Shown: one piece after another, positions 12,111 through 22,640 of the stretch | How positions within the stretch are numbered: the stretch's first letter is position 1 | Layout: each line of letters begins with the position of its first letter | Origin: Massospora cicadina | Lineage: Eukaryota > Entomophthoromycota > Entomophthoromycetes > Entomophthorales > Entomophthoraceae | DNA: 64,000 bases | NCBI GenBank assembly: GCA_022478985.1 | Contig: JAKSZP010006609.1 | Location: forward strand, 62,001-126,000 | Reading direction: 5' to 3' | Translations under genes and position numbers: made by a program | Notes under the pieces: generated by a model | What the model was told of the DNA's origin: nothing | Database searches by the model: none | Seen by the model: the letters and a program-made list of their open reading frames with translations, nothing else

Positions 12111-12800
12111 ATGGACAGCAGCTCAGACTTTGACAAGGCCATCCAGTCCTTGTACGCCCTCTTGGGGGGTCAGGCCCTCCTTCTGAGCGCCAGCATAGTC
12201 TTTACTGTAGCCCAAACTTTTGTAGTAAAGTGGTTTCCACACAGTCGGATTAAGGACATCTCCACAGCAGGGCTATCCTGCCTGTGGGCACTCACCTGGG
12301 CACTCTTGCCTAACTGCTTTGTGGCAGTTTTCAGAGACCCCATCCATCACATTAGATGAAACTCATTTAACTTGATGTCTTTATTCCTGGACATGGTGGA
12401 CAAGCCATCAGAAAGCGCCCTGCCTGCGTGGTATGAACACCCAACCACGTTTTTGATGGTCATCTTCTCTCTCCTATTTCTCCTAAGAGAAGTCACCTGT
12501 TTCCTTCCCTCCAAGGGACACACCAACGTCTACCTTCAATCTGAGCATTCCGCGTCTGAGTTCTGACAGGCCCTCACCCCAGGAGAACTGAGCACCTTGC
12601 ACGCCACCTTCTCTTGTGTGAAACTCCAAGCCTGGCTGACCATGGCATCAGGAGGAATGGCCCCAGTGTCACTTCAGATTGCCCAGATAGTAACCGCCCT
12701 GCCCAGAAACCTAGCGGATTGGTTTACTGAGCTACTGGAAGCCCAGACGATGCTCCATCCCACATTGGAGGAATGTCTTCTACTTTTACACCAGCTATAA
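12111..12800 (+). pseudogene. E1: three-membrane-segment protein with Gag-like C-terminal region
   Basis: Unrecognised family, found twice in this window (compare 53633-52517). A single reading frame of 230 codons runs from ATG 12111 to the stop at 12798 and is interrupted only by TGA at 12357 and 12564. Predicted segments in order: membrane helix 1 (about 12165-12225, QALLLSASIVFTVAQ); HSR motif; helix 2 (12265-12335, STAGLSCLWALTWALL); helix 3 (12450-12510, FLMVIFSLLFLLREV); then a soluble region with AWLTMASGG and PVSLQIAQI, LP--L--W--ELLEAQ and a final EEC. The soluble part resembles a helical retroviral-type capsid segment, but this is inference. It points away from the D1 pol, about 0.9 kb from its protease. 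Both TGA codons are explainable as CGA decay. Confidence 0.6.
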
Positions 12801-14293
12801 GCCATCTGTCATGCTCTTAAGCTTTTCACCATCTGATAAAAGTTTTGATTTTTTGGCTGGGTAGCCATCACTCGCTAAAAAGTAAAGTACCATATGATTT
12901 GATACATGGTTGGTCATGGATAGAAAAAACGAATTAGATCGAAATGAGGTTTGGAGGCTCATGATCTACATGGCAGATCAGGAGCTCGCTTTTAAAAAAA
13001 ATCGCTCAGGCGTAGGTTGTTGGCTGTTTAGTTTGAGGCGCGGGGTTAGTTAAATAATTTAGTATGAAAATAGCCATCGGCACAAAACTCAGATTGGCAT
13101 GCACAGATCATGCGTTAATTCATCTACTGTTTCATCGCCTAATTGTCTATGGCGGGTTAAAATTAAAATTATGAGGCTTAGATGCCGCTTTAACCCATAT
13201 CGATATCGCCAGGATTGGGTTCTTGTAAACCCATGTTTACCATCTAACGTCATCCCTATTCGAAACTACATGTTTCGGATCGATTCATTCACGACTTGAT
13301 CGGTTGAAGATTAACCTTTAAAAGATATAGCTCAAACTTCTAATTAGATCGCAGCATCCCAATTAGTTTAAATTAAATCTTTACGTTGAGAACTGTAAAA
13401 TCATACATTATTCTGAATGCATGCGCCTAAACTACGGCTGATATGCGAGGTAAGGGTTAGCCAATCATCTAATGAATTATTCTGAATCGGTTTGTAAATT
13501 CAATCGATGAATAACTTGAGCACAGTATGGCTACAATTCTAATTGGTGAATGAAGTTACTAAAACTGGCGGTTGAGGTTTTAATCAGAACCGCTCTAAAT
13601 AGAACGGGGTACAGTTTGAAATTGTTGAGCTGCCAGTTGTAACCTCTTGTTCTGCCATCAGAAATTTCCAATACTAGCTAATATTGATTTCACGCAACAT
13701 GGTTTTATGTTTGATTTATCCACCCAGCGATAATTGGCTGTTTCAGAATCGCCGAAGGTTTGTTCTGAAAGGTGGTGGAGGTTATGCCAAAAATACCGAT
13801 TGGGCAAACTCCGAGCTAAAAGTTTCGAGCCTGATTCGAGCAGAGTGCTCCGAATGGGAAGGACATTAGTTAATCCGTAATCTGGAGCTTGATTTCCTTA
13901 TTCTGCAATTTATTTCACCAATCATTTTCAATTTCATGATGACGGCTGCCAATAGCAACCTTACCATGGTGGCTGATGAGTTTGATTGGGTGGATTTAAG
14001 GAGATAAAAAAGTGGATAAAGAGCCAATCAATGAAGGGGTTGGTACGCTAATCGGAGGATGATTAGCTGCCAACGTGAAGCGGTTCGGAAAGTGAGGCGC
14101 ATATAGGTTACGATCTCATTAATCACAACTGTTATTACTTCGCATCGCTTACTCTCCTACAACTTCGCTTTGGACCTTTCTTAATTTGGTAAGCTTCCTT
14201 GTGATACTTCCTTGCAATATTGCCGGCCTCTGCCGCCTTCTACTCCGTACCTACCTGACTTGTCACTTTTTAACGTTAACTTTTTTAAAGAGG
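12801..14293. other. Intergenic region upstream of the TRP-like gene
   Basis: No gene or repeat recognised. The 61-codon frame at 13684-13869 has no motif. The last ~130 bases before 14294 are pyrimidine-rich, which would suit a fungal promoter/5' leader, but no specific element can be named. Confidence 0.4.
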
Positions 14294-16197
14294 ATGCGTT
14301 TTAGGTTTAAATCTAAAGTTTGGATTCAATTCGGGATCCTGGCCTCATTTCTCCAAGCGGTTGTCTATCAAAAGACTGGCATCTCGTACTGTGGGGAGGG
14401 GGTTCGATCGCCGAGATTCAAGACTTGACCATCGATATATCGAGCGCCTCACCGGTGATCACAACCTCCCTCTCCGGTAATGTGGATCGGGATCTGACGG
14501 GAGGAAAGGTTTCTGTCAAGTTCTTCATCTTTGAGAAGGAGTTTTTCTCAAAGGAGCTTAACCTCTGTGCCAAAAATGGAGATGTGTCTCCCTGTCCCGT
14601 GCAGAAGGGTCAGTTCAAAATCACCTACTCGCTCCCCGCCCCCGATAATCTTAACAGCTACGCCGGTCTGGTAACTGGCATCCCCGGGTCCAACTTTACG
14701 GCGGACATGAACCTTCAAACAAACGACGGTCAGCCTCTGGGCTGTGCGGTGGTCAATTTGGACAGTTCCGTGTCGGCCCGCCAGCCGGCGATTGAAGCTC
14801 TAAGTATGGCTATGGCCGGCACCACCGCAATCCTATCCATCACCGGGGCGCTACTTTCGACGACGGTGGGGGCGGCGATTCCCGCTTCGGGGACGGCGGT
14901 TCAGCTTCGTCCGGGGCCCTCCCCCTGCCTGCTGGATGTGTTTAGCACCTTTCAGTACATTGCGGCGACGGGTCAGCTCTCCGTACGACTTCCGGTGTTT
15001 GTTCAGCAGTTCACCAACAACTTTGCATGGGCGAGCGGGGTCGTCCACATCGGCTTCCTCGATATGGTGGCCAACCTTTTTAGGCCGCGCGAGTACGAGA
15101 CTCGGCTGGCTCGGCGAGGGCTGATGCCTGACGCCAGCGCCAAAACCTACTCGGACCTCTCTGGCATCGCCAGCCATTCGCGTAAGCTGGGGGTCAAGCC
15201 CGAGAACTACTTCATCACGGTGCTCTTCATCTTCGTCTGTACCATGGTGGCGCTGACGGTAACGTTTGTGCTGCTTCGGGTGGCGCTGGAGCTGCTTTCG
15301 GTTTACCGCCCCCACATGTTTACCAATGTGCGCAATCACTTTGCCCTGTACTACGTGGGCAACCTTCTGAGGGTGTTCCTCCTGTGCTACTTTGTCCTCG
15401 CCACCGCGGCACTGTTTCAGTTGACGATCCGGGACTATTGGGCCGTGACGTTGAGTTCGGTGGTGGTGCTGGCCCTGTTTTGCCTCGGCCTGATGGGGTT
15501 CGTGGCCTTCCGCGTCGCCCGCGCCGGAGCCGACCGCCTCTACACCAGCCCCAACCTTCAGGTCAAGTATGGGTCCCTCTACTCGGACTATCGCGCCGCC
15601 ACGTACACCTTCTTTGTGCCAGTGCTTATCTCCGCCATCGTGCGGGCGTTTGCGGTGGGGGTCCTTTCGGAGCACCCCATCTTTCAGATGTGCATCCTCG
15701 TATTGACTGAGGTCGTGTTCTTTGCCGTCCTCTTCTACTACCGCCCCTACACCCTCAGGGTTAACAACAACCTCATGGTGTTTATCGGCGTCCTGCGCAT
15801 CGTCAGCACCGCCCTCATGTTCGCCTTCATAGGGACCGCCGTGTCAGATGAGATTGTGCGTAACGTGATTGGGATTGCCCTTGTGGCGGTCCAGGGGCTC
15901 ATGGTTCTCGCCATCCTCACCATGACGCTGTGGAGTTTGGTTACTACCGTCAAGAAGGTGGTCGGGGGTAATGCCGACATGAAGCCGCCCAGCGACAAGT
16001 CTGCGTTCCTCGACGACCAGCGCAGCGGCAGTGAGGTCGAAATCCTCACCGACTACGACACCAAGAAGGAGCCGAACCAGCGTGCGGATAACCGATCCTT
16101 GACTCTGGTTCGCTCCTTGAGCGTCTCCACCGTCTCCAGTCTGATGCCACCTAACCCCGATGCCGACGATTACTTTTCCTCTCAACCCAAATCGTGA
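14294..16197 (+). CDS. ML-domain TRP-like membrane protein (flavin-carrier/Pkd2 type)
   Basis: Fungal family combining a lumenal/extracellular ML-like lipid-binding domain with a TRP-type multi-pass domain; relatives (Flc, Pkd2, Spray) act in ER, plasma-membrane or wall homeostasis and calcium signalling. I chose ATG 14294 because it gives a signal peptide (KVWIQFGILASFLQAVV). That frame joins the long frame (open from 14320) only if one base is added at the G run 14396-14402, giving a protein of about 634 residues. The ML-like domain spans about 14400-14815. Next comes FQYIAATGQLSV (about 14950-14985), a conserved block before the channel-like part. At least seven further membrane helices lie between 15205 and 15950. 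The cytosolic tail (15960-16197) is Ser- and charge-rich. High G+C and an uninterrupted frame argue for a living gene. Confidence 0.85.
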
Positions 16198-16244
16198 TTT
16201 GGCGGCCGCCTATAATCTAATTTCTTTGCCGCCTACCGCCTTTT

Positions 16245-16250
16245 AATAAA
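16245..16250 (+). terminator. Polyadenylation signal of the TRP-like gene
   Basis: AATAAA lies 48 bases after the TGA stop, in an A+T-rich 3' flank. Confidence 0.6.
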
Positions 16251-16589
16251 TAAGTCAGAGTAACTTCAACGGATGCTTAGAACTCTTGAATTGTTTTAAA
16301 CTTTTATAAAGGATCTCGTTGGGAGCCACCCTGTATAGCCTATTTCAAATAACTTTTTACCTAGCGTAGCCTATTCCGCAGATTTTTTGTGGCTTCCGAC
16401 AAATGCGGCGAAATTGTTTCTCGCGGCACAATCCGCTTATCCATGGATCGATTAAATGCGTCGGTTCGATAGCTTTCAGTCTGGGCTTACTATACTGCCG
16501 TGAGAGCTCGGGAATTCCGGATTCATCACGGCGGGAGGTTCGAGCGACACCTCGGATTTCGGTATTATCAGTCACTGGCATCCATTACC

Positions 16590-16727
16590 CGTGATTCTCT
16601 ACGGTGCCTATAAAATTTCAGATGATCCAAATTGATTAATTTAGATTTTATACTTTAGACTAGTAGAATACCCGCGCTTTGCTACGGTGTTTATAAATTA
16701 CCAGACGATTCTAAATTATTTTAGTTT
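16590..16727 (+). repeat. Tandem pair of ~75-bp units with a TACCCGCGCTTTGCTACGG-type head
   Basis: The first unit (from about 16588) reads TACCCGTGATTCTCTACGG and the second (from about 16670) TACCCGCGCTTTGCTACGG. Both are followed by TATAAA and CAGA-GATTC-like words. A third diverged copy is at 19590-19650 (GATACTCATGCTTTGCTACT). Just before the second unit stands ACTAGTAG; on the minus strand this gives an end ...CTACTAGT, which resembles a Helitron 3' terminus (CTAG before T). The Helitron link is only suggestive. Confidence 0.45.
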
Positions 16728-17023
16728 TTAACCGACTTTGAACAAGAAGGTTATCAATTCGACCTGTATGTATGTTTTTTTCTATGTTTGTTCGCGCATA
16801 ACTCTGAAAATATTGGACCAATTCGGATGATCATCTTCTTCAAAATAGAGGATGCTCCAACTTAGGTCCCATTTTACTTTTGTAAGTATTGGGCAAGCAT
16901 TTGCCCACTAATTTAGTAAATATATCAAAATGGGCTCAGAAGCGATGGATACTTGTGGGACTAATACAACTCCGGATAAACTTAATTCCGGCATCGGTGA
17001 AGCGATAGCTTCGAAGCACTTTT
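16728..17023 (+). repeat. Inverted repeat A, left copy
   Basis: About 290 bp, matched imperfectly in reverse complement at 17809-18095. Shared blocks include the first 20 or so bases around TTCGCGCATAACTCTGAAAA, GATGATCATC, GGTCCCATTTTACTTTTGTA and GGCATCGGTGAAGCGATAGC. The partner sits inside the loop of the larger inverted repeat B. Confidence 0.85.
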
Positions 17024-17277
17024 ATAAACACCTCCTCTAGCATAATCGGCTCAGCTTTTGGCTCTAAACTTAAATTTTAAAAAAAAATGGGAAAAAAAGA
17101 CCCTCCTTTAAAAAAAGCTCTAAAAGTATGAAATAATCGAAAAATTAAGCCTACTCAATAAAACCCTTTTTGAAGTCGGCGCCATATTTTAAACTGAATT
17201 ATAGAATTTTGCTCATAAATACAATCTATATCTTATGTCTGGATTAAGTATAAATGTAAACTATAAGCAACTTAGAA

Positions 17278-17802
17278 CAAATAGTACTGGCTCTTTTCCC
17301 CTCAAAAAATTAGTGCATTTTTAAAAGTGGCTCTTTTTCCTACTTTTATTAAATATTACTATCTCTATATATTGTTGTTGACCTGATACTATTTCTTTAT
17401 AAAATTAAAACTCATCTTATATATTATATATAGTATCTTATAAACAAATATACTAATAATTAAATTTATTAAATCTGGTTGATTTTATTGATCAAATTAT
17501 ATTAAATTTACTGATTGCCATCTACAATACTTTATTTTATTAAATTTAGATGATTTTATTGGTCAACACATGCTGAATTTACTGATCACCATCTACAGTA
17601 ATTCATTTTATTAGATTTGGTTGTTTTTATTAATCAATCTATGTAAATTTATTGATTATTTAAAATAATTCATTTTATCAAATTTAGATGAGTTTATTGG
17701 TCAAATTATGCAAAAATGATAGCCATCTATAATGATTTAAGCTCATCCCGCTATGAGCTCATACTGACTGATTTTGAACATACCCTCCAGCCATAGGACA
17801 TA
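17278..17802 (+). repeat. Inverted repeat B, left arm
   Basis: The innermost ~470 bp (17331-17802) is almost perfectly complementary to 18133-18604. The match continues imperfectly outward to about 17278/18655. Internally it contains diverged ~100-bp direct repeats of the type ATTTACTGAT-GCCATCTACA-TTTTATTAAATTTAGATG. Near identity of the arms implies a recent origin or gene conversion. Confidence 0.9.
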
Positions 17803-17808
17803 CCAAAA

Positions 17809-18095
17809 GTGCTTCGAAGCTATCGCTTCACCGATGCCGGAATAAAGTTTATCCAGCGATAAACATTTTCACACTTGAAATCTACCGCTTCCGAGCCCAT
17901 TTTTTTACTAAATTAATGGGCAGATACTTGACCAATACTTACAAAAGTAAAATGGGACCTAAGTTGGAGCATCCTCGATTTTTGGAGATGATCATCCAAA
18001 TTGGTCCAGTATTTTCAGAGTTATGCGCGAACAAACATAGAAAAAAACATACAGGTCGAATTGTGAACCTTCTCCTTTTTCAAAGTCGGTTAAAA
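17809..18095 (-). repeat. Inverted repeat A, right copy
   Basis: Reverse complement of 16728-17023. It occupies nearly all of the ~330-bp loop between the arms of repeat B, so the order along the DNA is A, B, A-reverse, B-reverse. Confidence 0.85.
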
Positions 18096-18132
18096 AAGTC
18101 AGTTCGAATCCTAGCGCAATCACTTGTGATAT

Positions 18133-18655
18133 ATGTCCTATGGCTGGGGGGTATGTTCAAAATCAGTCAGTATGAGCTCATAGCGGGATGAGCTTAAATC
18201 ATTATAGATGGCTATCATTTTTGCATAATTTGACCAATAAACTCATCTAAATTTGATAAAATGAATTATTTTAAATAATCAATAAATTTACATAGATTGA
18301 TTAATAAAAACAACCAAATCTAATAAAATGAATTACTGTAGATGGTGATCAGTAAATTCAGCATGTGTTGACCAATAAAATCATCTAAATTTAATAAAAT
18401 AAAGTATTGTAGATGGCAATCAGTAAATTTAATATAATTTGATCAATAAAATCAACCAGATTTAATAAATTTAATTATTAGTATATTTGTTTATAAGATA
18501 CTATATATAATATATAAGATGAGTTTTAATTTTATAAAGAAATAGTATCAGGTCAACAACAATATATAGAGATAGTAATATTTAATAAAAGTAGGAAAAA
18601 GAGACACTTAAAAAAATACTAATTTTTTTTGGAGAAAAGAACTGGGGTAAAGGTT
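18133..18655 (-). repeat. Inverted repeat B, right arm
   Basis: Reverse complement of 17278-17802. Beyond it, 18660-18960 carries further rearranged pieces of the 17090-17280 segment. One is in direct orientation (about 18718-18790, AGCTCTAAAA and CTCAATAAAA words) and one inverted (18840-18960). Confidence 0.9.
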
Positions 18656-18960
18656 TTTTGGGAAAAAAAGAACCTTCCCAAAAAAAGATTTGAGAAAAAG
18701 AACCTCCTTTAAACAAAAGCTCTAAAAAATATGAAATAATTGAGAAATTATGCCTTCTCAATAAAATCCTTTTGAAGTTGGCACCATATTTTAACTGACT
18801 TATAATAGGCATTTATAATTTACATACTCAGTACTGTATATTCTAAGTTGCTTATAGTTTACATTTGGACCCAATCCAGATATATGATATAATTTGTATT
18901 TGTGGGCAAAATTCTTAAGTCAGGTTGGAAGATGATGCCAACTTTAAAAAGGGTTTTATT

Positions 18961-19222
18961 CTTTTTATTTTGAGGTGGGCTGACCTGGAGATGATACCAC
19001 ACTGATTAGGGAAGTGAAGAAAATGGGAAAGGAGGATAAAACCCAGAAAACCTCCATGCACGATGTATGATAGGCCAGAAACTCCATGGACCACCTTTGC
19101 TATTTGCTATCTCAGTTTGGGGCATTGGTGTGCAAAACCAACACAGTCAAAATCATCCCCTACCCAAAGTCCATTACTGGGATCAAACTCGGGAGGCAGT
19201 GGTAGAAGGTCCATACTCTACT
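18961..19222 (-). mobile_element. SINE-like insertion with target duplication
   Basis: A 262-bp insertion flanked by AAAAAGGGTTTTATT (18946-18960) and AAAAAGGGGTTTTATT (19223-19238), a near-perfect 15-bp target duplication in the inverted-repeat sequence. Read on the minus strand, the head contains GAGTTTGATCCC, a pol III B-box-like word (consensus GGTTCGANTCC). The 3' end is GGTCAGCCCACCTCAAAATA followed by AAAAG. The same 3' tail (GGTCAGCTTACCTCAAATAA) closes the LINE ORF1 element at 38163, consistent with a SINE using that LINE's machinery. The A box is not clear. Confidence 0.65.
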
Positions 19223-19899
19223 AAAAAGGGGTTTTATTGAGAAGGCATAATTTATCAATTATTTTATACTTTTTAGAGCTTTTTTTAAAGGAAGCTCTTT
19301 TTTATCAAAAATTTTTTATTAAATTAACCAATCTCTAATCATCTTCCCCAAAAAACCAAACTGTGTCCTATTAAATTGACCAAAAACCATCAACTACTTG
19401 CCAAATAAAATAAACCTGTTGAATCAATCAAATAAAACCAAACTGCTATCCAAAACATCTCTTCTATATTTAAAATCTTTGTGTGACATGTTTTCCAAAC
19501 TACCAAATCAACTTAAGCTTAACTTGCCAAAAGTATTTCATTAATTAGGGGAACCAAATTAGACAGGTTTTTAAAATTATATACAACAAATATCCAGATA
19601 CTCATGCTTTGCTACTGTGGTTAAAGTTTATCAGATGATTCATATTGATAAACTACTAAACTGCTTAGCTAAAGGCATTTTACATACCAAATCAACCAAT
19701 CACCAAATGCTTCATAAACTAAACTTTATGAAATTGAGACAACCTAAACCACTGTGATGGAAACCATCAGGAACCTCACTTCTGCTTAAGGAACAAGAAG
19801 CTAATATCATATCCCTTGGAACAGAACTGACCATTTCTGAATATACCTCAGAACCCAGCCCACTTCCCAAAGCAAGGATACCAACTTAGTCTCCAACTA

Positions 19900-21049
19900 T
19901 AAAATGTGCTAGAAATTTGACTATGGGCTCTGCTAGTTGGCGGGCTAACCAGTATGAAGACTGGTCAGCCCTTGCCATTTCACCTTAGCCATTAGGGCTA
20001 GCAGCGCCAGCTAACTGCTTGGCGTTTTACCCACACCATTCGGAGATCCCCTAGCCTAAAATCCAACCAATGAAATAAATAATAAACTTATAAACAAAGG
20101 TAGAATAGGCAAAGGGAGGTATTTATTAAAAAGGAAGCGCCAGGATTTATACTATTTATAAAAGGGCTACTGCTCTCACTGCCAACCTATTGGCTCTTCC
20201 ACTGGTTTTTTCAACCAACCAACCAACCAACCAACCACTTCTCTTCTTCTTCTTCTACTTTATTCTCTTTCCTGGCATCAACCCTCTTGCTCCATCTTTC
20301 CCAATATCTGAATTAGTTTTGACTCATTCTTGGCCTTAAGTCACCAGTGAGCCATATTAATATTTATTCTAATTAAATGTCAAATTTGTATTTAACCTTT
20401 GAGTTGATAATAATGCACCGGAAACCACTTTGGTTGCTTGCTTTGACTCAGAATATCTTGGCATCTCACTGAAATCACTTCTCATCTTATCTAATAATAA
20501 ATGAGGCACCGGAAACAACTTTGGCCACCTCAAACTCATAATTGTTGGATCTGCCAATATCAGATTATCAGTACAGGTAGCAAACATCTGAAGCAAATAC
20601 ATCAGCTTTCTGCCAGAAATCCCACAATGGACCACAAATGGCAGCTGGCATCAAACACTGATTCTGCTGACTGATATCAATTTGGATCATCCTCAGCTAT
20701 TAGTCACTGGTGATCCTTATACTAATTCAGGGCCAATGATTGGCCCCACTCAAACCTAATACCAAACTTGACAGAATACTAATTTTGGCTCAACCCAAAT
20801 TGGGGAGCAATTAACCAGCAATCATATCAAATCATATAAAATTCAGTCAAAAAGCCATTCCGCCAGGATTGACCATTTTATCCCAAATATTAATTAATCA
20901 TTGGAGGATTCCATCTGGTTGTAATTCTGACAAAATGGTTAACCTAAACCTAACCTAATATCTTAAAAAACCTCTAACTAATTTACTTAACTACAGCTTT
21001 TCCTTTAAGCCCTAACAGCAGAAGTAGTAAAATAACAAGACCTACTACA
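19900..21049 (+). repeat. Probable 5' LTR region of element F
   Basis: The right end is fixed by CTACTACA at 21042-21049, followed after two bases by a TGG-starting primer-binding site. A TATA box (TATTTATAAAAGGGC, 20153-20167) precedes a pyrimidine-rich leader containing a CCAA microsatellite (about 20213-20237) and TTC runs. The left end was not located; 19900 is a guess and no second copy is in the window. Confidence 0.4.
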
Positions 21050-21051
21050 AT

Positions 21052-21067
21052 TGGTGATCCTGCTAAA
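21052..21067 (+). promoter_or_regulatory. Primer-binding site of element F
   Basis: Reads TTGGTGATCCTGCTAA; the TGG at 21053 follows the LTR end by a few bases. It differs from the A/B site, so a different tRNA primer is implied. Confidence 0.55.
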
Positions 21068-21119
21068 ACATATTTGGACACTCAAGATGTCAAGTGAAAA
21101 TTGAAATAAAAACCATACC

Positions 21120-22640
21120 ATGGAAACTGTCCCAGTGAAAACCCCTATACAAGCGCCAATTGATCCCTTGTTAGCCCACATCCTGTGTTGTAAATTAAAG
21201 CCTATTGAGTCAAAAAATTTCCAGCATTGGCTTAGAAAGTATGAGAGCTATTCTGAAGATATTGGTCTAGACAATGAGGTAAAACTGAAACAAATTAACC
21301 AATTTTTAGCTGGAGAAGCAGCAGATTGGTTTGAAGTTGAATGATCTTTTATCAGCTGGCACATTTTGTGGAAGCAGCAACTAAACAATTTTACCACTCA
21401 GGTACTAATATTGCTTCTCAAATAATGAACCTAAAACTTAAAGGCTTGGATGACATTGATAACTTTATTGATAAATTTAAAAAACTACTGGCATGCACCA
21501 TTAGATTGCAATGCAGAATGTCCTTGAGGAGCTCAGAGTGAAATGATTTGCTATATTAATAGATCACAAGTGGTGGATTGGTTCTGGGAACTTTTATGAT
21601 CTATTCCTGCATATAGATATTGGGTCTTCACCCATTGATGTCATTACAGTAATTTCTATGCTGTATTCATATGCACATATTTATGCTCAAGAATAGGCAG
21701 CAAACACCTTTGGCTCATCAGCATCATACTATATTACAAACAACAGAAGTATCTTTGAGCATAGAGTTCTAAACCCTCCAGTCAAGCCTATGGATCCAAT
21801 CATGTTTACCAAACTGGACCAATTAACTGAGAATTTCAACTTTCTCAGTATCATTAACTCAAGGCAGTGGGACTCAATGCCCATCTATACAGTGCTATAA
21901 TTGTAAGAATACAGGACACCTCTCTCAGGATTGCAAGAAACCATGCTGCCTCTGTCAAGAGAACCATACTTCCCATGTATGCCCCAATCACAATAAACTT
22001 AAAGAGCAGTTACTTTATGAAGCTTTTCTACCCACCAGAATAGAAAAACACATAATCATATCAGAGTAATAGACCTCTTGAACTATTCATATGAAACAAA
22101 GAAACCAAGCTTATAATTTACAGTTGCATTAGATGTAAAAGTATCAGAAGATAACCAGAATATATAGAAACTACACCAATGGAAGTAGATGACAATGGGA
22201 CAGACAGGTCCATGAAACCAAAAGGATATGAACCAAGGAAGCAAAGCAGAAAAAGAGTAGAGAAACAACATTTTAATCCAGCAGAAATTAGTGTCCAGTC
22301 TATACTAAATGACACAATCATAGAGTGTAAACTAGCATCTCTCTGTCATTCATCACCAGCCCTGCAAGTGAACTAATGCAGCTCCACTAAACTGTAAGCA
22401 ATGAAGAGGAATCCTCCTAGCAGATGATGGTGCACCACATACCCAAGGAATTGTCCAAGGCATCAAGGATATTATTATTATTCTAGATGGAGGAGCTAAT
22501 GCAAGTAATATATCCCTTAAGTTCTTATAGGAATGTGTTATGAACTGATTCTTTCCAGTAATGGACAAAGGTGTTGGGCAATACTAACCAGATAATAGTT
22601 CATAAACTTTGTAAAACCCCAGATAGTGTTCTGAAAGTCT
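21120..22640 (+). pseudogene. Ty3-type Gag with zinc knuckles and protease start (element F)
   Basis: The N-terminal capsid part (21120-21340) includes the characteristic FQHWLRKYE and FLAGEAADWFEV. It continues in another frame to 21540 (FYHSGTNIASQIMNLKLKG, FIDKFKKLL). A CCHC zinc knuckle, CYNCKNTGHLSQDC, is read near 21893-21935, followed at once by a second Cys/His cluster (CCLCQENHTSHVC). Next comes a basic linker (22179-22376) and a protease-like segment near 22450-22510, where the catalytic motif is DGGANASNI rather than DTGA. Reverse transcriptase is absent, so the element is truncated around 22640. Several frameshifts and stops are present. The host-side 5' signals precede it directly. 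Confidence 0.75.

Noticed and set aside
12357..12566. TGA reassignment as an amino-acid codon
   Set aside because: TAA and TAG also interrupt other elements, the TRP-like gene ends in TGA, and CGA decay explains the two sites.
14851..15675. 274-codon minus-strand open frame
   Set aside because: It lies antisense to the TRP-like gene; Arg/His/Gly-rich composition is the reverse shadow of a G+C-rich coding sequence.
18099..18113. B-box-like word CAGTTCGAATCCTAG suggesting a tRNA
   Set aside because: It sits within inverted repeat A, with no A box or cloverleaf upstream; no tRNA can be folded by eye.
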